The position numbers were made by a program, and so were the translations under genes. From NCBI GenBank assembly GCA_051893155.1, contig JBJFGY010000105.1, positions 1 to 30,742 on the forward strand: a DNA stretch of 30,742 nt, written 5' to 3'. How positions within the stretch are numbered: position 1 is the first letter of the stretch; each line of letters opens with the position of its first letter. Under the pieces are notes generated by a model. It was given only the letters and a program-made list of their open reading frames with translations, made no database searches and was not told the DNA's origin. Origin of the DNA: UBA6448 sp051893155. GTDB taxonomy: Bacteria > Bacillota_I > Bacilli_A > RF39 > UBA660. This document shows positions 16,018 to 25,900 of this stretch, piece by piece.

Positions 16018-16047
16018 TTAATAAGAAGACTTAATCTTTCTTATTAA
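16018..16047 (+). other. Intercistronic hairpin without T tail
   Basis: TTAATAAGAA (16018-16027) pairs perfectly with TTCTTATTAA (16038-16047) across 10 bases. No T run follows, so it is probably not a terminator. It starts directly after the stop of the secreted-protein gene and could stabilise or process that message, favouring the first gene over the peptidase. Confidence 0.6.
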
Positions 16048-16067
16048 AATAAATAAGGAAAATTATT

Positions 16068-17201
16068 ATGAAAAAGATTTTAACTAATTTAAAAATTATT
16101 ATTGTGATATTATTTTTATATCTTATAACATATAACTATTTTATTAGTTTAGGTTTTAATAGCACTATTTATAATATTATATTTTGGATAATTTTCCTTA
16201 TTTTTACTTATTTTTTAATAGGATATACTAATAATAGGTCTATATTAAAAAAACAGACAATACAATATATAATTATATATTGCATTATATACTTATTAGT
16301 AATTTATTTTTTAGGAATAATAACAGGTTTTAATTATTCACCTTTTTTACATAATTTAAAAAATATATTAAAAAATATTATACCTTTAATAACAATTATT
16401 ATATGTAAAGAATTAATTAGATATATGATAATTTTTAAAGGAAGATTTAATAAAAAATTTATTAATTTAGTGACATTGTTATTTATTTTAATTGATATTG
16501 TAACAGTAATTAGTTTATATAAATTTTCAACTGGATTATTAATTTTTTCATTTATTGGTGAAGTTATATTAAAATCATTATATAATAATTATTTAGAAAC
16601 AATTATTGCATATAATACTGGACCAATACCTAATATAGTTTATCGTATTATATTAGAATGTTATATATATTTAGTTCCAATTATTCCTGATTTGGGTATA
16701 TATTTAACAACAATGGTAAATATTATTTTACCAGTTTTATTAGTATTAAAATTAAACAATATGAATTTAAATTATAAATTTATAAGTAAAAAGAAAGTTA
16801 ATATTTCTAAAAAATATATTACAATACCTATATCTATTTTTTTAGTTATTTTGATAAGTTTAGTATCTGGTTTATTCCGCTATAAAATGATAGCAGTAGG
16901 TTCAAACTCAATGTTGCCAACAATTTCAAAAGGAGATGCTATTATTTATGAAAAAGTATCATCTATTAATGAATTAAGTGAAGGTGATATTTTAGTTTTT
17001 AAAAATGAAGATATATTATATATACATCGTATAGTAGAAATATCTAAAAAAAATAAAGATATTACTATTTATACTAAAGGTGATAATAATGCTATGAATG
17101 ATGAGTTTACAACTTCAAAAGATGAAGTTATTGGCGTTGTAAAACAAAAAATTAAATATATTGGTTATCCAACAATCTGGCTTTCCGAATTATTTGATTA
17201 A
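16068..17201 (+). CDS. SipW-type (ER-type) signal peptidase I with polytopic N-terminal module
   Basis: Membrane protease that removes signal peptides from exported proteins. Its C-terminal 110 residues hold the S26B (SipW/ER-type) catalytic set: serine in VGSNSMLP (S281), histidine in place of lysine in YIHRIVEI (H320), and Asp in KGDNNAMND (D339). The first ~270 residues carry about eight or nine hydrophobic segments. SipW itself is only about 190 residues with two membrane segments, so this form, 377 residues, is roughly twice as long. The extra module may recognise substrates or assemble them. It sits between two genes with matching atypical signal motifs, the likely substrates. The ribosome site (AAGGAA) is modest. 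Confidence 0.88.
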   Translation: MKKILTNLKIIIVILFLYLITYNYFISLGFNSTIYNIIFWIIFLIFTYFLIGYTNNRSILKKQTIQYIIIYCIIYLLVIYFLGIITGFNYSPFLHNLKNILKNIIPLITIIICKELIRYMIIFKGRFNKKFINLVTLLFILIDIVTVISLYKFSTGLLIFSFIGEVILKSLYNNYLETIIAYNTGPIPNIVYRIILECYIYLVPIIPDLGIYLTTMVNIILPVLLVLKLNNMNLNYKFISKKKVNISKKYITIPISIFLVILISLVSGLFRYKMIAVGSNSMLPTISKGDAIIYEKVSSINELSEGDILVFKNEDILYIHRIVEISKKNKDITIYTKGDNNAMNDEFTTSKDEVIGVVKQKIKYIGYPTIWLSELFD

Positions 17202-17214
17202 AGGAGGTAAGTAA

Positions 17215-18273
17215 ATGAATAATAGATTTAAGAATAATAAATGGTATCAAAGAAATATTAAATTAATTATTTTAATATTATATGTTTTAATATTTTCTTC
17301 CATATCAGTTTTAATAATTTTTAAGGGATTTGATATTATTAAAACAAAAGATATTAACTATATAAGTAATTCTAATGTTAATTATCAAGTATATTTAAAA
17401 GAAAATGATTATTTTGATAAACCATATTTAGAACAAGGAGGCAAATATATTGCTTCACTTATTGATAATGTTAATGTCAATTATAAATATATTCTTAATT
17501 CTGATGAAGATATGTCTGGCATATATACTTATAAAGTTATTGGTACACTTGTAGTTACAGAAAAAGGGAAAGATAATATATTATGGAAAAATAATTATGA
17601 TTTATCCAATAAAAATGAAGTAAATTTTCAAAATCAAAAAACAATTGAAGTTTCTAATAATATTAGTGTTAATTATGATTTTTTTAATGAAATAGTTGCT
17701 TCATTTAAAAAAGATTATGGTGTAGCAATTGATGCAAATTTAATTGTTAAATTAAATGTTGATACAAATATTATTTATGATAATGATGAATTTAATATTA
17801 AATCTGAACCATATATTAATATTCCATTGAGTGAACAAACAATTGATATTGATATAGTTACTTCCGAAAATGATGTAAATACTAAAACAGTTACATATAC
17901 AAAACATCCTACTTTAAATTACTTTTTAATAGTAGCGGGTATTTTATTTTTTATAATATATTTTGTAATTGGTATTATAGTATTAATTAGAATTATAAAA
18001 TTATATAAAACTAGAAATAAATACGATATTTATATTAGAAAAATTTTTAGTAATTATGATCAAATAATTATATGCTCAAATAAAAAACCAGATACTAATA
18101 ATGCAAATTGTATTAATGTTTATACTTTTGAAGAACTAGTTGATGCTCAAAATGAAGTGCATAAGCCAATTATTTTTTATGAAGAAAAGAAAGGAAAAGT
18201 TTCAGTATTTACTCTTATTGATAATAACCAAGTTTATAAATATACTGTTAAATCAAGTGATTTTGAAAAATGA
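17215..18273 (+). CDS. DUF5305-like membrane protein
   Basis: This 352-residue protein has a hydrophobic segment at about 14-38, an extracytoplasmic beta-rich domain (about 45-235) and a second segment at about 238-266 before a cytosolic tail of about 85 residues. The outer domain (NVNYQVYLKEND, YIASLIDNVNVNYKY, SGIYTYKVIGTLV) matches my memory of DUF5305, a family often found next to SipW-type peptidases in Firmicutes and archaea; its function is unknown. It has a very strong ribosome site, AAAGGAGGTAAG, 13 bases after the peptidase gene, and its TGA overlaps the ATG of the next gene (ATGA). It likely helps assemble or anchor the secreted partners. Confidence 0.8.
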   Translation: MNNRFKNNKWYQRNIKLIILILYVLIFSSISVLIIFKGFDIIKTKDINYISNSNVNYQVYLKENDYFDKPYLEQGGKYIASLIDNVNVNYKYILNSDEDMSGIYTYKVIGTLVVTEKGKDNILWKNNYDLSNKNEVNFQNQKTIEVSNNISVNYDFFNEIVASFKKDYGVAIDANLIVKLNVDTNIIYDNDEFNIKSEPYINIPLSEQTIDIDIVTSENDVNTKTVTYTKHPTLNYFLIVAGILFFIIYFVIGIIVLIRIIKLYKTRNKYDIYIRKIFSNYDQIIICSNKKPDTNNANCINVYTFEELVDAQNEVHKPIIFYEEKKGKVSVFTLIDNNQVYKYTVKSSDFEK

Positions 18274-20042
18274 TTTATACTTTTGATAAAAAGATTAAAC
18301 AAATTATCTTAGTAGTAACAATAACACTATTATTATCATTTTCAGTTGGTTATGCAATTCTTAATCAAGGATTATCTTTTGTTGGTAATGTTAGTGTATT
18401 AGCATCTCCAGAAGATGTGTTTATTAGTGCAATATCTTCGGGAACTTTTACAAATAATGGCTCTGAAACTAGTAATAGTTCAAAAAGTGATACAACTGCT
18501 ACTTTAGCTGTAAAATTTCCTAGAGTTAATTCCACTGCAAGTTATGATATTACAATTATTAATAATGGTACTACTAGTGTAAGATTTACTAATGTTGAAT
18601 CAACAATAACTAATGATGCTTTTACGTATAGTCTTACAGGTATTGATACATCAACTATCCTTACTTCAGGTAGCTCTATAACATGTACAGTAAAAATATT
18701 TTATACTGATGATTATAAATATCAATTGCCTGCGGATACTACTTCAAGTATTGTACTAGACTTTAAGTTTGTAGCAACTAAAAGGGATACTTTTCAAAGT
18801 TTAACAGGAAGTATTTCGCCAGATAGTGGAGATGTTATAGAAACTGATAATGGGGCATTATTTAGAATATCTATTAATAATCCTAATAGTTTTCCAATTA
18901 CTTATTATTTAGAAGGTGATAATGGATTTTTAGTTTATAATGAAAAAGGCGAAATTGGCACATACTATTTAGAGGCAAATTCTTCTGATGAATTCGATAT
19001 CTACATTAATGATTCTACATCCTCTATAGCAGAAGGTACATCAGCAAATGTTAATATTATAGCTAATGTTGAAGATTATGATGATTACATTTCGTGCATA
19101 ATTGATAGTGTTACACTTACTCTTGAAGAAAAAAGCAAATATGTTGTTTTGGCAGGTGGCGGAGGAATTAAGGTTACTCCGGATGATATAGATTATTCAT
19201 CTTCTTCCTCTTCTTCTGGAATTTTTGCTACAACCGATGTAGATGGTGGCTATACTTACTATTATCGTGGAGAAATAGATAATAATTATTTTAGTTTTGG
19301 TGGCTATATTTGGCGTATTTTACGTATTGATAGTAATAGTAATATAAGATTAATTTTAAATGGATTTATTACTGATACAAGTGGTAATGTTGTAACAAAA
19401 AGTTTTAAATCAAGTAATACTGCATCCAGCCAAGATAGTGCTGATACATTACTAAAAATGGTAAATGATATTAACGATTCAAGCGTTAATTCACCAGTTT
19501 ATGATTATATTAGTAGTACTGATAGTACCACTTTGAGAGGATGGTACAATAATAATTTGTTAAGTTATGAAAGTTATATTGTTAATTCTCAATTTTGTTT
19601 TGATACAACAGGTGGTCACACTACAAGTTCAGGAACAAATACATCAGTATTTTACTATGGTTCATATCAAAGAATTGGGGTAGATGCTGGATTATATAGT
19701 CCTGAATTTACATGTAATACTGAAGATGTTTTCGAAGAAAAAATAGGATTGTTATCATCTGATGAATATGTTTTTGCTGGTGGTGCTTTTAGAACAAGTA
19801 ATACAACAATGTTTCTAAATGACTTTTCATCTTCGTATGCATGGTGGACTTTATCTCCAGCTTATTATGATAGTAATTTATCTACAGTTGGATTATTTAT
19901 GGTTCAAGCAAATGGTTCAATAACAGATTGGCCAGATGGAAATACAATTAAAAATGCCTATGCAATAAGACCTGTAATTACGGTAAATGGTAACTTAACT
20001 ATTACTGGTTCTGGAACAAGTGATGATCCATATAAATTTTAA
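18270..20042 (+). CDS. Secreted two-part protein with SipW-type signal and FGE/lectin-like C-terminus
   Basis: This 590-residue protein begins with a hydrophobic segment and SVGYAILNQGLSFVGNVSV, the same pattern (GYAxLxQxLxxxGxxxV) as the first gene of the locus. Residues about 40-290 form two beta-sandwich-like domains (for example NNGTTSVRFTNV). A Gly and Ser-rich spacer follows (residues about 297-320, seven consecutive Ser). The C-terminal ~270 residues (YYYRGEIDNNYFSFGGYIW, WWTLSPAYYD, AYAIRPVITVNG, GSGTSDDPYKF) have the pattern of surface domains related to formylglycine-generating-enzyme/C-type-lectin folds (DUF6273-like). I see no sign that it is catalytic; binding is more likely. Its start overlaps the previous stop (ATGA), with no ribosome site, so translation is coupled. 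Confidence 0.78.
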   Translation: MIYTFDKKIKQIILVVTITLLLSFSVGYAILNQGLSFVGNVSVLASPEDVFISAISSGTFTNNGSETSNSSKSDTTATLAVKFPRVNSTASYDITIINNGTTSVRFTNVESTITNDAFTYSLTGIDTSTILTSGSSITCTVKIFYTDDYKYQLPADTTSSIVLDFKFVATKRDTFQSLTGSISPDSGDVIETDNGALFRISINNPNSFPITYYLEGDNGFLVYNEKGEIGTYYLEANSSDEFDIYINDSTSSIAEGTSANVNIIANVEDYDDYISCIIDSVTLTLEEKSKYVVLAGGGGIKVTPDDIDYSSSSSSSGIFATTDVDGGYTYYYRGEIDNNYFSFGGYIWRILRIDSNSNIRLILNGFITDTSGNVVTKSFKSSNTASSQDSADTLLKMVNDINDSSVNSPVYDYISSTDSTTLRGWYNNNLLSYESYIVNSQFCFDTTGGHTTSSGTNTSVFYYGSYQRIGVDAGLYSPEFTCNTEDVFEEKIGLLSSDEYVFAGGAFRTSNTTMFLNDFSSSYAWWTLSPAYYDSNLSTVGLFMVQANGSITDWPDGNTIKNAYAIRPVITVNGNLTITGSGTSDDPYKF

Positions 20043-20044
20043 TA

Positions 20045-20093
20045 GTTAAAAATTTTATAATTTATAGATTTTAAACAAAAGTAATGTTAAAAT
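20045..20093 (+). promoter_or_regulatory. Weak hairpin and possible dnaE promoter
   Basis: GTTAAAAAT (20045-20053) can pair with ATTTTAAAC (20068-20076) with one mismatch; with no T run it is at best a poor terminator. An extended -10-like TGtTAAAAT (20085-20093) ends 6 bases before the dnaE ATG, with no clear -35. If used, transcription would begin at or next to the A of the start codon. Confidence 0.35.
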
Positions 20094-20099
20094 TAAATT

Positions 20100-22928
20100 A
20101 TGGAAAGAAATAAATTAATACCTCTTAAAATAACAACGGAGTATAGTCTTCTTAAAAGTTTAATTAAAGTAGATAATTTAATTTCTTTTTTAATGCAAAA
20201 TAATATTAATACATGTGCTATATGTGATGATAATTTAATGGGCTTTATGGAATTTTATTTAAAATGTAAAGAAAATAATATTAAACCTATTATTGGGCTT
20301 GATATAGTTTTTTCTTCATTACATATTTATTTATATGCTAAAAATTATTTAGGCTATCAACATTTACTTAAAATTAATTATTTAATTAATGAAAATAAAC
20401 TTGATACAAATATTATAGAAAATGAAAATATATTAATTATATTACCATATTCAAGTATAGAACTTTTTGATAGTATTAAAAATAAAAATAATTTATATAT
20501 TGGATATAATAATATTTTTGAAAAACAAAATGCACTTCTTATTAGTGAAAATATTGTCTATTTAAATAATATTAGATGTCTTTACGAAAAAGATATTAAG
20601 TATTTAAAATATTTGAAAATGCTTAATAATTCATTTATTTATGATGAAAATTCTTATTATAAGGATGCATTTGAAGAAGATAAAAAATATGTAATTGAGT
20701 TTTGTAATAAGATTAATATTGATATTCCATTTGATAAAAAATATATTCCAAAATATATAAATAATAGTTATGAAAAATTAAAACAACTTGCTTTTTTAGG
20801 ACTTGAAAAAAGATTTAATAATAAAGTATCAAATGAATATATTAAAAGATTAAACTATGAACTTGATGTTATAAATAAAATGGGTTTTGTGGATTATTTT
20901 TTAATTGTATATGATTATGTTTTATTTGCTAAAAAAAGCGGTATTATGGTAGGCCCAGGTAGAGGCTCTGCAGCAGGAAGTTTAGTCGGTTTTTCACTTG
21001 GTATAACTAATATTGATCCAATTAAATATAATTTATTATTTGAAAGATTTTTAAATCCATATCGTAAAAAAATGCCTGATATTGATATTGATTTTGAAAG
21101 CGAAAGAAGAATTGATATTATTGAATATGTTAAAAATAAATATGGCTTTGATAAAGTAGCTGTAGGACTTACTTTTAATACATATAAAAGTAAACTTATT
21201 TTAAGAGACATTGCTAAAGTGCTAAATGTAGATGAACAGTTATTTAATAAATTTATAAAATGGATTGATAGTCAAAAAAATCTTACTGATAATTTAAAAA
21301 ATGAAAAGGTTAAAAAATATTTAGATTTATATAATGATTTAAAAAATATTTATGATATAGCAATGCACCTAGAGGGTCTTAAAAAAAATACATCTACTCA
21401 TGCTGCTGGAGTGGTTATTTCAAGTGAAAAACTTGGAAGTATAATTCCTGTTACTAATGAAAATGGACTTCTTAAAACTGGTATTGAAATGCCTTATTTA
21501 GAAAAATTAGGTTTACTTAAAATGGATTTTTTAGCTCTTGAAAAATTATCTATAATAAGTGGTATAGTTAAAAAAATAGGTAATTTAAATATTGATAAAA
21601 TTCCTTTAGATGATGAAAAAACAATTAATATATTTAAAAATGCTGATACTGATGATATTTTTCAATTTGAATCAAATTATGCTAAAAATGTTTTATCTAA
21701 AATTAAAGTAAAAAGTTTTAATGAACTTATTATTGCTATTGCATTAGTAAGACCGGGAGCAAATAAACAAATAGATGAATATCTAAAAAATAAAAATGGT
21801 AATTATGAAATAGATAACTCTTTAGAAGATATTTTAAAAGAAACTTATGGTACTATTTTATATCAAGAACAAGTTATGAAAATATTTGAAAAAATTGCAG
21901 GATATTCTCTTTTTAGAGCTGATGAAATAAGAATAGCTATGTCTAAAAAGAAAGAAGATATTATTAATAATGAATATAATAATTTTGTAAGTGGTGCTAT
22001 AAAAAATGGTTATGAAAAAGTGTTTGCTCAAAACTTATTTAATAAAATTAAAGAATTTGGTCAGTATGGTTTTAATAAGTCCCATAGTGTTGCTTATGCT
22101 TTACTTTCATATCAAATGGCTTATTTAAAAGCAAATTATTTTAAAGAGTTTTCCTTCTATTTACTTGAAGAAAATCCTTCAAAAGAAAAGTGTGAAAATA
22201 TTTTATGTAGTCTTAAAAAAAATGGCTATAAAGTATTAAAACCAAATATAAATTTATCAAATAATAATTATCAAGTTAAAAATAATTATATATTATTACC
22301 ATTTTCTATTATAAAAGGAGTTAATAATCAAATTATAAATGATATTATTTCTAAAAGAGAAAATGGTTTTAAAGATATATTTGATTTTATGCTAAAATGT
22401 AATGATTTTATGACTAAAGATTTATTTAATATACTTGTTAAATCATCTTGTTTAGATATATTTAATATTAATAAACATACATTAATAAATAATTATGATT
22501 TAATATATAATTATGCTAGTTTAAATGATTTATCTTTAGCAAAACCAATTATTCAAAATGAAAATGAATATGATAATAGCATTTTAAGAGAATTTGAATT
22601 AAATACTTATGGTTTTTATATAAGTAATCATCCATGTAGTATATATAAAAATGTAATAAAAGTTGATGTTATTGAAGACTATTTATTTAAAAATATTAAT
22701 ATGGTTTTATTAGTTAATAAAATTAAAAAAATTAAAGATAAAAATGGTAAAGATATGGCATTTATTGATGCTGAAGATGATACAGGCAAAATAGAACTTA
22801 CTATTTTTAATAATATGTTTGATGAAATAATAAACTTAAAAGAAAAAGATATTATTTTACTTAACGGAAAAGTGTCAAAGCGGTTTGACAAATATAAAAT
22901 AATAGTAAATAATATTAAAAGAAAGTGA
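20100..22928 (+). CDS. dnaE: DNA polymerase III alpha subunit, DnaE type
   Basis: Replicative C-family DNA polymerase; in Firmicutes DnaE extends RNA primers before PolC takes over. Its 942 residues are short but in the range of Mollicutes/Firmicutes DnaE. Domains in order: PHP (1 to ~200), palm/fingers with GPGRGSAAGSLVG (~284-296), the catalytic MPDIDIDF (D327, D329) and LLKMDFLAL (D476), HAAGVVIS, a helix-hairpin-helix region near 720-790, and a C-terminal OB fold (~865-940). In the PHP domain the usual HxHTEYSLL has become KITTEYSLL, losing both metal-binding histidines, so this domain is probably inactive. There is no exonuclease domain. No Shine-Dalgarno sequence precedes the ATG (AAAATTAAATT). 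polC follows by 7 bases. Confidence 0.96.
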   Translation: MERNKLIPLKITTEYSLLKSLIKVDNLISFLMQNNINTCAICDDNLMGFMEFYLKCKENNIKPIIGLDIVFSSLHIYLYAKNYLGYQHLLKINYLINENKLDTNIIENENILIILPYSSIELFDSIKNKNNLYIGYNNIFEKQNALLISENIVYLNNIRCLYEKDIKYLKYLKMLNNSFIYDENSYYKDAFEEDKKYVIEFCNKINIDIPFDKKYIPKYINNSYEKLKQLAFLGLEKRFNNKVSNEYIKRLNYELDVINKMGFVDYFLIVYDYVLFAKKSGIMVGPGRGSAAGSLVGFSLGITNIDPIKYNLLFERFLNPYRKKMPDIDIDFESERRIDIIEYVKNKYGFDKVAVGLTFNTYKSKLILRDIAKVLNVDEQLFNKFIKWIDSQKNLTDNLKNEKVKKYLDLYNDLKNIYDIAMHLEGLKKNTSTHAAGVVISSEKLGSIIPVTNENGLLKTGIEMPYLEKLGLLKMDFLALEKLSIISGIVKKIGNLNIDKIPLDDEKTINIFKNADTDDIFQFESNYAKNVLSKIKVKSFNELIIAIALVRPGANKQIDEYLKNKNGNYEIDNSLEDILKETYGTILYQEQVMKIFEKIAGYSLFRADEIRIAMSKKKEDIINNEYNNFVSGAIKNGYEKVFAQNLFNKIKEFGQYGFNKSHSVAYALLSYQMAYLKANYFKEFSFYLLEENPSKEKCENILCSLKKNGYKVLKPNINLSNNNYQVKNNYILLPFSIIKGVNNQIINDIISKRENGFKDIFDFMLKCNDFMTKDLFNILVKSSCLDIFNINKHTLINNYDLIYNYASLNDLSLAKPIIQNENEYDNSILREFELNTYGFYISNHPCSIYKNVIKVDVIEDYLFKNINMVLLVNKIKKIKDKNGKDMAFIDAEDDTGKIELTIFNNMFDEIINLKEKDIILLNGKVSKRFDKYKIIVNNIKRK

Positions 22929-22935
22929 AAATATT

Positions 22936-25900
22936 ATGGATAATGAAGTAAAAAGATTTTTTGATAGTATAAAGTTTTCAAGTGATTTATTTAATGGTGT
23001 TACTGTAAAAAAAGTAATTTATAATAAAAATAAACAAAGTTATAATGTTAATCTATTATGTCCAAATTTAATAGAAAAAAATGAAATAGATAGATTATTT
23101 TTAGCATGTAATAATAAAATTAAAGGTGAAAAAGTGTGTTCTGTATCTTTAGAATATTTAAATAAAACACCTTTTGAAACTGAAAAATATATAAATGAAG
23201 TTATTAAAAGTTTTTATGAAAATAAACCTTCAATGCAAGACATTAAAATTAAGTATGATGGAGTAATTACCATATTAGTATCATTTCCAATCGAACTTAA
23301 AATAATTGAAAGTGATTTAAAACAAATTCATGATATTTTAAAAAAATATGGAGTTGATGCTGAAATTAATATAATATTAGATGAAGAAGTTACTAAAAAA
23401 GTAAAAGCTGAAATAGATTTAGAAAATACAAGTGAAATAAAGGTAAAAAAATCTCCAATGGTAATGGGATATCATGTTGATGGTGAAGTTACTAAATTTA
23501 TTGATATAAATTCTGAAGTATCAAATAAAATTTTTGAAGTATATATTTTTGGTATTGAAACATTAGAAAGAAAAGGTAAAAAAGGACCATTTTATATCAA
23601 TAATATAAAAGTATCTGATAAGACAGATAGTTATTTAATGAAAATTGTAAAATTTGACTTAGAAGAAAATAATAATATTATGAGTAAACTTAAAGAAGGC
23701 ATTTGGATTAGAGTTTTTGGTTCTATTGATATGGATGATTATTTACATATGTTTATATTAAATCCAAAATCTATAGAATTAATTGATAGTAAGGATGTAA
23801 ATATTACTGATGATGCTTTAGTTAAAAGAGTGGAACTTCATGCTCATACAATGATGAGTCAAATGGATGGTATAACAAAAATAGATTTATCTAAACATAC
23901 TTCACAGCTTGTTACAAATGCAATTAATATGGGATACAAAGCTGTAGCAATAACTGATCATAATGGGTGCCAAGCTTTTCCAATTGCTTATCAATTAATA
24001 TCTGGTCATAATAAAAAAATAGAGGATAAATCAAAACATTTTAAAGGCTTATATGGTACTGAGTTAACCCTTGTTGATGATGTAGTTACTATTGTAAAAG
24101 ACCCTACTGATGCAGATTTAAAAAGTTCTTGTTATGTTGTTTTTGATACTGAAACAACTGGTTTTAATGCTGCTTCAGGTGATGTTATGATAGAAATTGG
24201 AGCAGTTAAACTTGAAGGTGGAGTAATTGTAGATAGATTTGATGAATTTATAAATCCTGGATTTCATATTCCAGATAATATTACTGCTTTAACTGAAATA
24301 ACTGATGATATGGTTGCAAATGCTGATAATGAAGAAACTGTAACAAAAAGATTTTTACAGTGGGCTGGTGATAATCCAATGGTCGCTCATAATGCTAAAT
24401 TTGATATATCATTTATTGAAATGTCCATGAAAAAATATAATTTAGGGGTATTTAAAAATACTGTAATTGATACATTAGAGTTATCACGCTCTTTAGATCG
24501 TGGCTTTGCAAGACATAGTTTATCAGCACTTGTAAAAAGATATAATGTTCCTTTTGATGAAGAAAGTCATCACCGCGCTGATTATGATGCAGAAGGAACG
24601 GCTCTTGTTTTTAATAAAATGATTGATAAATTATTAAATGAAAAAATTACAAAAATAAGTGATCTTCAGTCTCTTGTTTCTAATGAAGAATTATTTAAAT
24701 TTGGGAGAACTTATCATTTTAATGCAATTGCTCTTAATCGAGTAGGACTTAAAAATTTATTTAAAATTATTTCACTTGCTAACACTACTTATTTATATAA
24801 AACTCCAAGAATACCAAGAAGTGAACTTATAAAACTTCGTGAGGGTCTTTTAATAGGTAGTGGTTGTTATGAAAGTGAAGTATTTATTGAAGCAAGAAGT
24901 AAATCAAGTGATGATTTAGTAAGTATTATTGGATTTTATGATTATGTTGAGGTGCAACCACCAGAAGTATATAACCATTTAATTCAAACAGGTGATTTTA
25001 AAAACGAAGATGAACTAATTAATCATATTAAAAAAATTATTGATGAAACAAAGAAAAACGGTAAAATAATTGTCGCTACTGGAGATGTTCATCATTTTTC
25101 TAGAGAAGATAAAATATACCGTGAAATAATAATTAATCAAAAAGTTCCAGGTGGAGGACGACATCCTCTTGCTAAAGATAAAATTAAAAAAATTCCATCA
25201 ATGCATTTTAGAACGACAAATGAAATGCTTGAAGATTTTAACTTTTTAGATAAAGATTTAGCATATGAAATAGTTGTTGAAAATACAAATAAAATTGCCG
25301 ATATGGTAGAAGAAATTGAAGTAATAGTTGATACTCATGGAGTACCATTTTCGCCTCGAGTAAGAAGTGATGATGGCAAAAGTTATTTAGATTGTAAAAA
25401 GACGGTAACAGATCTTGTTTATGAAAAAGCATCATCCTGGTATGGTAAAAATTTACCATATAATATTGAAGAAAGAATTGCAAAAGAACTTTATGGCGAT
25501 ATTCTTTATACATATTGGCAAGAAAAGATTAAAAATGATAATCCAAATATTACTGAAGATGAGCTAACTAAACAAGTTTTTGAAAATTTACATGAAACAA
25601 TTATAACAGGTTATGATAAAGTTATTTCAATTGTCAAAGAATATGTTGAAAATCATTGGACTGATGAAGATGGTGAAAAAACTGAAGAAAGTGTAAATAA
25701 AAAAATAAAAAAATCTTTAGGAGGTATTATTGGTGGAGGTTTTGATCCAATTTATTTAATTGCGCAAAGGCTTGTTAAACACTCAAATGATGAAGGATAT
25801 ATTGTTGGTTCAAGAGGTTCGGTTGGTTCAAGTTTTGTTGCTACGATGATGGGAATAACGGAAGTTAATCCACTTCCTGCGCATTATAGATGTACTAATT

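Noticed and set aside
20915..21211. Minus-strand frames inside dnaE (also 22679-22891) and inside polC (25238-25513)
   Set aside because: They overlap essential, motif-bearing coding sequence and lack ribosome sites; they are antisense shadows.
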